Assembly: GCA_036653215.1 (NCBI GenBank)
Contig: JAVVUK010000091.1
Location: 1-5,892 of the forward strand
Length of the DNA stretch: 5,892 nt
Source of the DNA: JADFUS01 sp036653215
Lineage (GTDB): Bacteria; Bacteroidota; Bacteroidia; Bacteroidales; Rikenellaceae
Direction: 5' to 3'
In this document: positions 1 to 5,892 of the stretch, in pieces
Position numbering within the stretch: position 1 is the first letter of the stretch
Layout of the letters: each line of letters begins with the position of its first letter
Made by a program: the position numbers and the translations under genes
The notes under the pieces: generated by a model
Told to the model about the DNA's origin: nothing
The model's input: only the letters and a program-made list of their open reading frames with translations
The model's database searches: none

Positions 1-520
1 AAACCCACTCGAACAAGAGGGCACATATCCTCTTCCTGAGGCACAGGTAGACCGTTTTATGTTAAAGGCAAAAATCACATATCCTAAAAAAGAGGAAGAG
101 AGATTAATCATAAGGCAAAACATGGCTGGAGCAGAGTTTCCACAACCTCAAAGAGTGATCACTCCTCAAGATATAACTCGTGCTCGTGAAGTGGTGGGTC
201 AGATATATATGGATGAGAAGATTGAAAAATATATTGTAGACCTAATCTTTGCCACTCGTAACCCTGAAGATTATAAGCTTGATGGTTTAAAAGGGCTTAT
301 AAGCTATGGTGGATCACCAAGGGCAAGTATATCTCTTGCCAAAGCAGCTAAGGCTTATGCGTTCATAAAACGTAGAGGTTATATAATCCCCGAAGATATT
401 AAAGCTGTAGCTTACGATGTTTTACGCCACAGAATAGGTCTCACATATGAGGCAGAAGCGGAAAACATAACCTCTGAGGATATTATAACAGAGATCCTTA
501 ACACCGTAGAAGCACCATAA
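1..520 (+). CDS. moxR: MoxR-family AAA+ ATPase, C-terminal part (5' end outside window)
   Basis: Only the last 172 residues are visible. The reading frame is open from base 2, so the gene starts before the window; the ATG at 59 is internal. The first visible residues read NPLEQEGTYPLPEAQVDRF, the hallmark stretch of MoxR ATPases just after sensor 1, and its DRF contains the expected arginine-finger position. Sensor 2 follows as GGSPRA (bases 308-325; the family usually has GASPRA), inside the C-terminal helical lid. Walker A and B lie upstream and cannot be checked. MoxR proteins are cytoplasmic ATPases thought to act as chaperones for vWA-domain partners, which fits the DUF58 and BatA/BatB genes that follow. 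Length past the DRF motif is normal for the family, so the 3' end looks intact. The family call is very secure; the exact client is inferred from context. Confidence 0.95.
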   Translation, partial: NPLEQEGTYPLPEAQVDRFMLKAKITYPKKEEERLIIRQNMAGAEFPQPQRVITPQDITRAREVVGQIYMDEKIEKYIVDLIFATRNPEDYKLDGLKGLISYGGSPRASISLAKAAKAYAFIKRRGYIIPEDIKAVAYDVLRHRIGLTYEAEAENITSEDIITEILNTVEAP

Positions 521-535
521 CAGAAAGAGGTGCTT
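510..535 (+). promoter_or_regulatory. Inverted repeat across the moxR stop codon
   Basis: AAGCACC at 510-516 is the exact reverse complement of GGTGCTT at 529-535, leaving a 12-base loop that contains the moxR stop codon (518-520). A G-T wobble at 509/536 could extend the stem. Four of the seven pairs are G-C. No run of T follows the right arm, so it does not look like an intrinsic terminator. It sits in the only sizeable gap of the operon, so an RNA processing or stability element is possible, but a chance repeat cannot be excluded. The rest of the gap up to 568 is A/T-rich and shows no clear Bacteroidota promoter (no TAnnTTTG element). Confidence 0.35.
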
Positions 536-568
536 TAGGAACTGTCTAAATATAACAACAATTTATTT

Positions 569-1456
569 ATGGCAACAGATAACGATATACTGAAAAAGGT
601 TCGAAAGATTGAGATAAAAACTCACGGTCTATCGAACCAAATGTTTGCAGGGAAGTATCATAGTGCTTTCAAAGGGAGAGGTATGTCCTTTAGTGAAGTG
701 CGTGATTATAGAATTGGTGATGACGTCAGAGATATCGATTGGAACGTAACAGCACGTGCCGGACACCCATATATAAAAACATATGAGGAGGAGCGTGAAC
801 TTACGATGATGTTACTTATAGATGTCAGTGGTTCTCGTATTTTCGGAACAGGAGAAAATCTAAAAAAGAGTATCATAACAGATATTGCCGCCATACTTGC
901 CTTTTCAGCCTCTTCAAACAACGATAAGATAGGTTGTATCTTCTTTAGTGATAAAATAGAGAAATATATTCCGCCAAAAAAAGGAAGACAACATATACTT
1001 CTTATAATAAGAGAACTCCTTGAATTTACACCAGAGAGTAAAAAGACTAACATAGGCATAGCCTTAGAGTTTCTAACCAACATCTTAAAAAAGAGATCTA
1101 CTGCTTTTGTGATCTCCGACTTTATGGATGTCGATATGGTCTCAAAAAAGAGTAACTTTGAAGATCCTTTAAAGATAGCTTCAAGAAAGCATGATATTGT
1201 AGGGATAAAAGTATATGACCAAAGAGAACATGAGATGCCTGATGTGGGCATAATTGAGTTTCATGACGCAGAGAGTGGTGAAAACATATGGATAGATAGC
1301 TCTTCGGCAAGGGTGCGTAACGATTATGCCAAATACGCCAAAGAGTCTAACTTTCTTATAGACAACACATTAATGAGATATAGAATTGATAATGTAGCTA
1401 TCTCGACAACCGACGATTATGTAAAAGCACTTATAAAGCTGTTTAAACAAAGGTAA
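569..1456 (+). CDS. DUF58 family protein with vWA-like fold
   Basis: This 295-residue protein is a typical length for the short, soluble DUF58 proteins encoded next to moxR. The DUF58 signature YRIGDDVRDIDWNVTAR is at residues 47-63. A vWA-like domain follows: MIDAS motif DVSGS at 85-89 after a hydrophobic strand (MMLLI), a candidate MIDAS threonine in KTNIGIAL (T160), and an aspartate in the strand VISDFMD (D184). All metal-binding positions therefore seem to be present. There is no signal peptide or membrane segment, so it should be cytoplasmic, where it can meet MoxR. The ATG at 569 is the first in frame after a stop at 536-538; the preceding bases are A/T-rich with no Shine-Dalgarno sequence, as is usual in Bacteroidota. 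It lies 48 bases after moxR and 2 bases before the next gene. The family is secure; a role as MoxR partner is inferred from gene context. Confidence 0.93.
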   Translation: MATDNDILKKVRKIEIKTHGLSNQMFAGKYHSAFKGRGMSFSEVRDYRIGDDVRDIDWNVTARAGHPYIKTYEEERELTMMLLIDVSGSRIFGTGENLKKSIITDIAAILAFSASSNNDKIGCIFFSDKIEKYIPPKKGRQHILLIIRELLEFTPESKKTNIGIALEFLTNILKKRSTAFVISDFMDVDMVSKKSNFEDPLKIASRKHDIVGIKVYDQREHEMPDVGIIEFHDAESGENIWIDSSSARVRNDYAKYAKESNFLIDNTLMRYRIDNVAISTTDDYVKALIKLFKQR

Positions 1457-1458
1457 TT

Positions 1459-2409
1459 ATGAGACTATTTTTAACACTTCCATTTCTTCTGTTACCTCTT
1501 TTTTTAGGAGCTCAAGATATAAACAAGGGAAGACCACGTGTAACCACTACCCTATCTCAAGATACTATGATGATTGGCGACCAGCCGACCATCACCGTAA
1601 CTGTCGACAAGGATATCGCTCATATAATAGATTTTCCAGATTTTGACGGATATATAGCACCAAATATAGAACTTATAGAACAAAGCAAAATCGACACTCT
1701 AAAACAAGATAAGAGGAGAGAAAGGCTTACTCGCATATATAAGTTCACCACTTTTGAGGCTGGGAATTACAGCATAGGCGGTTTTCCTGTTATGTATATA
1801 GACAAAAACATAGTCGACACCATATATTCATTAGACTCGATACGTTTTTTTGTTAAGACGATAGCCATAGACACTACCAAAGACGAGATATACACAGTAA
1901 AAGCACCTCTCAAGATGCCTATCACGTGGGCTGAGATACAAAAATATGTGTGGTTCTCTCTTTTAGGATTATTGATCCTTGCCGCCTTATACTATGTCAT
2001 AAAACGACTACGCCAGAACAAATCACTACTTCCACAAAAGCCAAAATTACCTCCTCATATCTTAGCTATCAACGAATTGGAAAAGATAAAAAAAGAGAAT
2101 TTATGGCAATCTGGGAAAGTAAAATTATACTATACACGTGTTACAGATGTCATTCGTGACTACTTAGGAGAGCGTTTTGGTGTTAATGCAAAAGAAATGA
2201 CCACCGATGAGATACTCTCAATCATGGAAGAACAGATAAGTAAAAAAGGAAAAGATTATCAAATGTTACAAGAATTGTTAAGGTTATCCGACCTTGTTAA
2301 GTTTGCTAAACTTGAGCCATCACCTATGGACAATCAATCGGCATTTGACAACGCTTACTATTTTATTGAAGTTACTAAGAAAGATGAAACAGCAGAAAAT
2401 AACGTATAA
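1459..2409 (+). CDS. Membrane-anchored protein with BatD-like periplasmic domain (DUF4381/BatD-like)
   Basis: This is a 316-residue protein. Residues 1-18 form a signal sequence (hydrophobic stretch ending FLGA, then QD). Residues about 25-137 look like an Ig-like periplasmic domain. Its PDFDGY ... EQS ... YKFTTFEAGNYSIGGF pattern matches the order of motifs in BatD encoded at 5168 (PSFDGF ... SQS ... YTYVLVAREPGNMVIG). A single membrane segment lies at about 164-181, followed by basic residues (KRLRQNK), so the last ~130 residues should be cytoplasmic. That tail carries LWQSGKVKLYYTRVTDVIRDYL (215-236, key residues W216, K222, Y224-Y225, R227, D230, R233) and LSDLVKFAKLEPSP (276-289), patterns I recall from the short BatD/DUF4381-type proteins of Bacteroidota bat operons. 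Start ATG is 2 bases after the DUF58 stop, with an AAAGG five bases upstream. It may link periplasmic Bat domains with cytoplasmic MoxR/DUF58 (inference). Confidence 0.8.
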   Translation: MRLFLTLPFLLLPLFLGAQDINKGRPRVTTTLSQDTMMIGDQPTITVTVDKDIAHIIDFPDFDGYIAPNIELIEQSKIDTLKQDKRRERLTRIYKFTTFEAGNYSIGGFPVMYIDKNIVDTIYSLDSIRFFVKTIAIDTTKDEIYTVKAPLKMPITWAEIQKYVWFSLLGLLILAALYYVIKRLRQNKSLLPQKPKLPPHILAINELEKIKKENLWQSGKVKLYYTRVTDVIRDYLGERFGVNAKEMTTDEILSIMEEQISKKGKDYQMLQELLRLSDLVKFAKLEPSPMDNQSAFDNAYYFIEVTKKDETAENNV

Positions 2410-2413
2410 TATT

Positions 2414-3139
2414 ATGAAAACACTATTTTGCTTTTGTGCGTTAACTTTTCTCTTCTGCCTTGATGCTTCAGCACAGCAGGAGCGTAAATTTGTGCGTGAA
2501 GGCAATAGGGAATATGAAAAAGGAAATTATGATGCCGCACATACTTCATATCGTAAAGCACTAAACATAGACTCTACTTCTTATGAGGCGTTATTTAACC
2601 TTACAGATGCTCTATATCAACAAAAAAACTATGATAATGCGCTTCAAATATCGGAAAAGCTTGCCTCTGACACATTACAAACAAAAGAGAGGATAGCCTC
2701 AAACCGTTATAATCTCGGAAATATATATTTTCAAAAAAAAGAATACCAAAAAGCAATTGACGAATATAAAAAATCGTTACGTGCCTATCCCGATGATTAT
2801 CAAGCTAAGTTTAACCTTGCATATGCCCAAATGATGCTCCAAAACCAACAGCAGCAGCAAAATAAGGATAAACAAAACAAAGATCAAAATCAAGATAAGG
2901 ATAAGGACAAAGACAAGAAAGAACAAGAACAGCAAGATAAAGACAAGCAACAAGATAAAAATCAAAATCAAGATAAAGACAAACAAGATCAACAACAACA
3001 GCCTAAAGAGGGAGAGATGAGTAAGAAAGAGGCTGAGCAGTTGCTTAAAGCTATGCAAAACAATGAAAACAAGACCCAAGAAAAGGTTAAAGATCAAAAG
3101 GGAACACCTGTAAACCTAAGGGGTCGTAAAAACTGGTAA
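2414..3139 (+). CDS. batC: Periplasmic TPR protein, BatC-like
   Basis: The protein has 241 residues. I chose the ATG at 2414, four bases past the previous stop, because it begins a clean signal peptide (MKTLFCFCALTFLFCLDASA, cut before QQ); an in-frame ATG at 2294 would overlap the preceding gene by 116 bases and bury the signal. No lipobox is seen. TPR-type helical repeats follow at about residues 24-53 (GNREYEKGNYDAAHTSYRKAL), 57-86 (LYQQKNYDNALQISEK) and 96-130 (LGNIYFQKKEYQKAIDEYKKSL). Residues 144-196 are a low-complexity tract of K, D, E, Q and N only. The C-terminus has MSKKEAEQLLKAMQNNENKT (202-221) and ends GRKNW, resembling the end of BatC proteins (AEQLL.A...E, terminal basic residue plus W). 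Bases 9 before batA. TPRs suggest a scaffold for the BatA/BatB complex. The TPR/Bat assignment is firm; the label batC rests on similarity recalled, and BatE-type proteins also have TPRs. Confidence 0.85.
   Translation: MKTLFCFCALTFLFCLDASAQQERKFVREGNREYEKGNYDAAHTSYRKALNIDSTSYEALFNLTDALYQQKNYDNALQISEKLASDTLQTKERIASNRYNLGNIYFQKKEYQKAIDEYKKSLRAYPDDYQAKFNLAYAQMMLQNQQQQQNKDKQNKDQNQDKDKDKDKKEQEQQDKDKQQDKNQNQDKDKQDQQQQPKEGEMSKKEAEQLLKAMQNNENKTQEKVKDQKGTPVNLRGRKNW
2843..3001 (+). repeat. Low-complexity K/D/E/Q/N tract in the TPR gene
   Basis: These 159 bases encode 53 consecutive residues drawn only from Lys, Asp, Glu, Gln and Asn. By my count there are 13 K, 12 D and 2 E, so the tract is nearly charge-neutral. 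The DNA is built from repeated CAA, AAA, GAT/GAC and AAT/AAC codons, giving imperfect copies of AAGATAAAGACAA-like units, and is very rich in A on the coding strand. It lies between the last TPR and the conserved C-terminal motif, consistent with a flexible periplasmic linker. Such repeats can change length by slippage. Confidence 0.85.
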
Positions 3140-3148
3140 TTAACAAAT

Positions 3149-4144
3149 ATGGTACGTTTTGAAAACATATATATGCTCTATCTGCTATTGGTATTAATAC
3201 CAATAGTGGCTTACTATATATTTAAAGTAAGAGATGGGCATTCTACACTCCAAATATCATCAATAGAGGGATTTCGTAACACACCTAAAAGCACAAAATA
3301 TTACCTACGTCACCTCCCTTTTGCCTTAAGGATGGTCGCTCTAACGCTTATAATTTTTGCTATCGCACGTCCTCAAAAAGCAAAAGAGAACCAAACTACA
3401 ACCACAGAGGGAATAGACATAGCAATAGCACTCGACATATCGACAAGTATGTTAGCTCGTGACTTTAACCCCGATCGTATCTCGGCAGCCAAAGATATAG
3501 CTACAAAATTTATCATTGACCGCCACGATGATCGCATAGCGTTAATCGTCTTTGCAGGTGAGAGCTATACACAATGTCCACTAACAACAGACCATGCCAC
3601 ACTCATAAACCTCACCTCACAGGTGCGTCCTGCCGGAGAGACAATAGACGATGGCACAGCAATAGGCAATGGGCTTGCAACAGCAGTTAGCAGACTCAAA
3701 GACAGCCCCTCGAAGAGTAAAGTCATAATACTACTAACAGACGGAATAAACAATAGCGGACAGATAACACCATCCACAGCAGCAGAGATAGCCAAAACTT
3801 TCGGAATTAAAGTTTATACCATAGGTGTTGGAAGCATGGGCACTGCACCATATCCTGCAATTGATATGTTTGGCAACATGACTTATGTAAACTCACCGGT
3901 AGAGATAGATGAAAAGGGGTTGACAGATATAGCAACTATGACTGGAGGACGATATTTCAGAGCCACCTCAAACGAACGATTAAAATCGATATATGAAGAG
4001 ATAAATGCCCTTGAAAAGAGCAAAATTGATGTTAATCACTTTGTCCTTTACCAAGAAAAATACTCTCTATTTGTTATCATCGCTATGGTGATACTCATTA
4101 TTGAGATATTGATTAAAAATATATATTTACGACAAATACCATAA
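3149..4144 (+). CDS. batA: BatA, membrane-anchored vWA-domain protein
   Basis: This 331-residue protein has the usual BatA length and plan. It has an N-terminal membrane segment at about 8-25, a second at about 57-73 ending in the family motif ARPQ (73-76), a vWA domain at about 89-285, and a C-terminal membrane segment at about 306-323. The vWA MIDAS is complete: DISTS at 96-100, T170 in DGTAIGNGL, and D198 in LLTDG. Other family motifs are VFAGESYTQCPLTTDH (134-149) and the YTIGVG strand (223-228). The ATG at 3149 is kept over M9 because residues 4-15 (F.N...L..LL) are conserved at the start of BatA/BatB proteins. It lies 9 bases after the TPR gene and 3 bases before batB, its paralogue. 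The vWA domain probably binds a metal ion and a protein partner. A perfect 22-bp palindrome lies inside codons 13-20. Confidence 0.95.
   Translation: MVRFENIYMLYLLLVLIPIVAYYIFKVRDGHSTLQISSIEGFRNTPKSTKYYLRHLPFALRMVALTLIIFAIARPQKAKENQTTTTEGIDIAIALDISTSMLARDFNPDRISAAKDIATKFIIDRHDDRIALIVFAGESYTQCPLTTDHATLINLTSQVRPAGETIDDGTAIGNGLATAVSRLKDSPSKSKVIILLTDGINNSGQITPSTAAEIAKTFGIKVYTIGVGSMGTAPYPAIDMFGNMTYVNSPVEIDEKGLTDIATMTGGRYFRATSNERLKSIYEEINALEKSKIDVNHFVLYQEKYSLFVIIAMVILIIEILIKNIYLRQIP
3185..3206. promoter_or_regulatory. Perfect 22-bp palindrome inside the start of batA
   Basis: The left half CTATTGGTATT (3185-3195) is followed with no spacer by its exact reverse complement AATACCAATAG (3196-3206). 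As RNA it could fold as a 9-bp stem around a UUAA loop, and G-U (3184/3207), U-G (3183/3208) and C-G (3182/3209) pairs could lengthen the stem to 12. It begins 36 bases after the batA start codon and encodes part of the first membrane segment. It could be a dimeric-regulator site, an mRNA hairpin affecting translation, or coincidence. The symmetry is certain; the function is unknown. Confidence 0.5.
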
Positions 4145-4147
4145 AGT

Positions 4148-5164
4148 ATGTTTAGATTTGCAAGTCCAGAATATTTCTATGCTCTGTTACTTCTTCCTCT
4201 CTTTATTGCTCTTTTGATATATATACGTAAAGAGTATATCAAGAGGCTTAAAAGGTTTGGTAACATAGAGACTCTGCGTCTATTGATGCCAGATGCGGCA
4301 TGGGGAAAAATAAGAGACAAGTTTCTCCTTGTGGCACTTGCTTTTGTGTTTATCGTTATAGCACTTGCAAGACCACAAACGGGATCTAAGCTCAAAGAAG
4401 TAGATCAGAAAGGTGTTGAGTTAATGTTTGTTGTCGATGTATCTAACAGTATGTTGGCGGAAGATTTTAAACCCTCACGAATAGAACGCACAAAAAACGC
4501 TATCAACTCGCTCTTAGATAAATTCACAACTGACAGAGTGGGTATGGTTGTCTTTGCAGGTAAGCCTTTTATGCAACTTCCTGTGACGACAGACTATGTG
4601 GTGGCTAAAAACTTTATAGACTACATATCACCGTCTATGATCCAAGCACAAGGAACGGACATCGCTGCAGCCTTACGTTTAGCACAAAGTTCTTTTTCTG
4701 CAGACAGCGAAAAGAGCCGTGCAGTGATACTTATTTCCGACGGAGAGGCTCACGATGGAGATGCCCTCACGGTGGCAAGTGAGATGGGTAAAGAGGGGAT
4801 CATAGTAAACGCCATAGGCATAGGGACACCTGAAGGCTCTCCTATTGTTGTTGGAGGACAAGAATTTAGAGATGAAAACGGAAGTATCGTGGTCTCCAAG
4901 CTAAATGAAGAGCTTCTTAAGGGAATAGCTATAAGTGGAAATGGGGCTTATGTGAGGGCGACAAACCAGTCTTTAGGTCTTGATGAGGTAGTCAAAGAGA
5001 TAAGATCTATGGATCAGAAGAATTTTGCTACCGTCGTTTACGATCAATATAACGAGCTATATCAATATTTTTTGGGTATAGCATTAGTACTTCTATTGTT
5101 AGAGTTTTTCATTCTTGAAAGACGCAACAGGATATTTTCAAAGATAAAATTATTTAAGAGATAG
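4148..5164 (+). CDS. batB: BatB, membrane-anchored vWA-domain protein
   Basis: This 338-residue paralogue of BatA has the same plan: membrane segments at about 8-25 and 58-74 (ending ARPQ at 74-77), a vWA domain at about 90-290, and a C-terminal membrane segment at about 306-323 followed by a basic tail. The MIDAS residues are intact: DVSNS at 97-101, T170 in AQGTDIAAAL, D198 in LISDGE. It shares the VFAG....Q.P.TTDY stretch (135-150) with BatA. SNSMLAEDFKPSRIERTK (99-116) and the C-terminal DQYNELYQYFLG (299-310) are typical of BatB rather than BatA. Start ATG is 3 bases after the batA stop and 3 bases separate it from batD, so translation is probably coupled. It likely forms an inner-membrane complex with BatA, with other Bat proteins joining from the periplasm; the vWA side of the membrane is not shown by the sequence alone. 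Confidence 0.95.
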   Translation: MFRFASPEYFYALLLLPLFIALLIYIRKEYIKRLKRFGNIETLRLLMPDAAWGKIRDKFLLVALAFVFIVIALARPQTGSKLKEVDQKGVELMFVVDVSNSMLAEDFKPSRIERTKNAINSLLDKFTTDRVGMVVFAGKPFMQLPVTTDYVVAKNFIDYISPSMIQAQGTDIAAALRLAQSSFSADSEKSRAVILISDGEAHDGDALTVASEMGKEGIIVNAIGIGTPEGSPIVVGGQEFRDENGSIVVSKLNEELLKGIAISGNGAYVRATNQSLGLDEVVKEIRSMDQKNFATVVYDQYNELYQYFLGIALVLLLLEFFILERRNRIFSKIKLFKR

Positions 5165-5167
5165 GAA

Positions 5168-5892
5168 ATGATTAGAAGAATAGTATTAGTTTTCTCTTTG
5201 GTAATTCTCTCTTTTGCTGTTATGGCAAAGGGAGTTGCAATTAGTGTAGATGCACCACGAGTTATTGCCGTAGGGACTCCTTTTAGGGTTGAGTTTGCCA
5301 TGAGTGGCAAACCCGATAGTTTTAACGCACCATCTTTTGATGGATTTGACATTGTCGCCGGACCATCGACTTCTCAAAGCACCTCCATATCGATAATAAA
5401 CGGCAAGACTGAGAGGTCGAGCACCTTTATGTACACCTATGTCCTTGTAGCTCGTGAACCTGGCAATATGGTCATTGGAGCCGCCTCAGCCACCGAAGGC
5501 GGAGAAACAACAAGAACCTCTACTCTAAACATAGAAGTAATAAGAGAAGGAGGTAATGCAACTACAACATCACAAAGCAACAATGGCGGAGGATCAACTG
5601 TAAAACAGAGCAAGAAGAGCATTGCACATGACGACATCATACTTTTAGTTACCACCTCACGAAATAGAATATTTGAAGGAGAGCCTATCGTTGCCAAAAT
5701 AAAAATATTGACAAGGGCAGAACTTGTTGAGATATCATCTGCCAAGTATCCGTCCTTTGAAGGGTTTTGGACTCAAGATTTAGCTATTCCACAAAATGAT
5801 GAGTGGCAAAGGGAGGTTTACAACAACAAAGTATACGATTCAAAGGTGATACGTGAATATATACTTTTCCCACAAAAGAAAGGCACAATAAC
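5168..5892 (+). CDS. batD: BatD, periplasmic Ig-like domain protein, N-terminal part (3' end outside window)
   Basis: The frame is open from ATG 5168 to the right edge, giving 241 full codons; BatD proteins are usually about 550-650 residues, so less than half is visible. Residues 1-20 form a signal peptide (MIRR, a hydrophobic core, then AVMA before KG). The first Ig-like domain (about 22-126) has the BatD motifs FNAPSFDGFDIVAGPSTSQS (52-71), SISIINGK (73-80), a YTYVLVAREPGNMVIG block (89-104) and a TLNIEV end strand (119-124). A Gly/Ser/Asn/Thr-rich linker (about 128-150) leads to a second domain with EGEPIVAKIKI (170-180) and YPSFEGFWTQDL (194-205), also typical of BatD. The expected C-terminal membrane anchor is beyond the window. 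Start is 3 bases after batB, with only GAA between stop and start. It should face the periplasm. Family assignment is secure. Confidence 0.94.
   Translation, partial: MIRRIVLVFSLVILSFAVMAKGVAISVDAPRVIAVGTPFRVEFAMSGKPDSFNAPSFDGFDIVAGPSTSQSTSISIINGKTERSSTFMYTYVLVAREPGNMVIGAASATEGGETTRTSTLNIEVIREGGNATTTSQSNNGGGSTVKQSKKSIAHDDIILLVTTSRNRIFEGEPIVAKIKILTRAELVEISSAKYPSFEGFWTQDLAIPQNDEWQREVYNNKVYDSKVIREYILFPQKKGTI

Noticed and set aside
272..300. ATAAGC ... GCTTAT inverted repeat inside moxR
   Set aside because: It has only six pairs with a long spacer in A/T-rich coding sequence, which is expected by chance.
521..568. Internal promoter in front of the DUF58 gene
   Set aside because: I looked for the Bacteroidota TAnnTTTG and TTG elements and saw none at suitable spacing, only general A/T richness.
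706..1251. Minus-strand open frame of 181 codons inside the DUF58 gene
   Set aside because: It is fully antisense to a well-conserved domain, and its translation shows no recognisable motif. It is best explained as a shadow of biased codon use.
2294..2413. N-terminal extension of the TPR gene from the ATG at 2294
   Set aside because: It overlaps the conserved C-terminus of the preceding gene, has no domain character, and would hide the clean signal peptide that begins at the ATG at 2414.
2777..3097. Minus-strand open frame of 106 codons, almost entirely Leu/Ile/Val/Phe
   Set aside because: It is the reverse complement of the K/D/Q/N tract, whose A-rich codons read as hydrophobic codons on the other strand. 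It has no start context and lies inside a real gene.
5465..5505. CCGCC ... GGCGG inverted repeat in batD
   Set aside because: It has five pairs with a 12-base spacer inside conserved coding sequence and no T run, so there is no reason to call a terminator.
5062..5745. Minus-strand open frames opposite the batB end and batD
   Set aside because: The + strand here has signal peptide and BatD motifs in a continuous frame; the opposite frames overlap one another and show no domain.

Overview
The window is one stretch of a single operon, all on the + strand, with coding sequence covering almost every base. It is the MoxR / von Willebrand factor A (vWA) 'Bat' locus that is characteristic of Bacteroidota. 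The order is: the 3' end of a moxR-type AAA+ ATPase gene (cut by the left edge), a DUF58 vWA-like protein, a membrane-anchored protein resembling a short BatD, a TPR protein (BatC-like), two paralogous membrane vWA proteins (BatA and BatB), and the 5' part of batD (cut by the right edge). I see no RNA gene, mobile element, CRISPR array, pseudogene or convincing terminator.

The organism is most likely a member of Bacteroidota, probably Bacteroidales. The reasons are the full bat gene set, the low GC content (judged by eye), frequent ATA isoleucine codons, and start codons that mostly lack a clear Shine-Dalgarno sequence. I cannot name a genus from the sequence.

Layout: moxR ends at 520. A 48-base gap follows, the only one above 10 bases, and an inverted repeat straddles the moxR stop codon there. 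The next genes are at 569-1456 (DUF58), 1459-2409 (short BatD-like), 2414-3139 (BatC-like), 3149-4144 (BatA), 4148-5164 (BatB) and 5168 to the edge (BatD). Gaps between these are 2, 4, 9, 3 and 3 bases, so co-transcription and translational coupling are likely.

How the genes probably work together (inference from the families): MoxR is a cytoplasmic AAA+ ATPase thought to act as a chaperone on vWA partners. The DUF58 protein has no membrane segment and is a likely cytoplasmic partner. BatA and BatB are inner-membrane proteins, each with an intact MIDAS metal-binding vWA domain. BatC, BatD and the short BatD-like protein have N-terminal signal sequences and place TPR or Ig-like domains in the periplasm. 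Together they suggest an envelope complex remodelled by MoxR. 'Bat' stands for Bacteroides aerotolerance; the biochemical function is not settled.

The main points beyond routine annotation are a perfect 22-bp palindrome inside the start of batA, a 53-residue tract of only K, D, E, Q and N in the TPR protein, a second BatD-like periplasmic domain in the same operon, and a TPR gene placed upstream of batA instead of after batB. I did not find a clearly new system; this is a known conserved locus with some variations.
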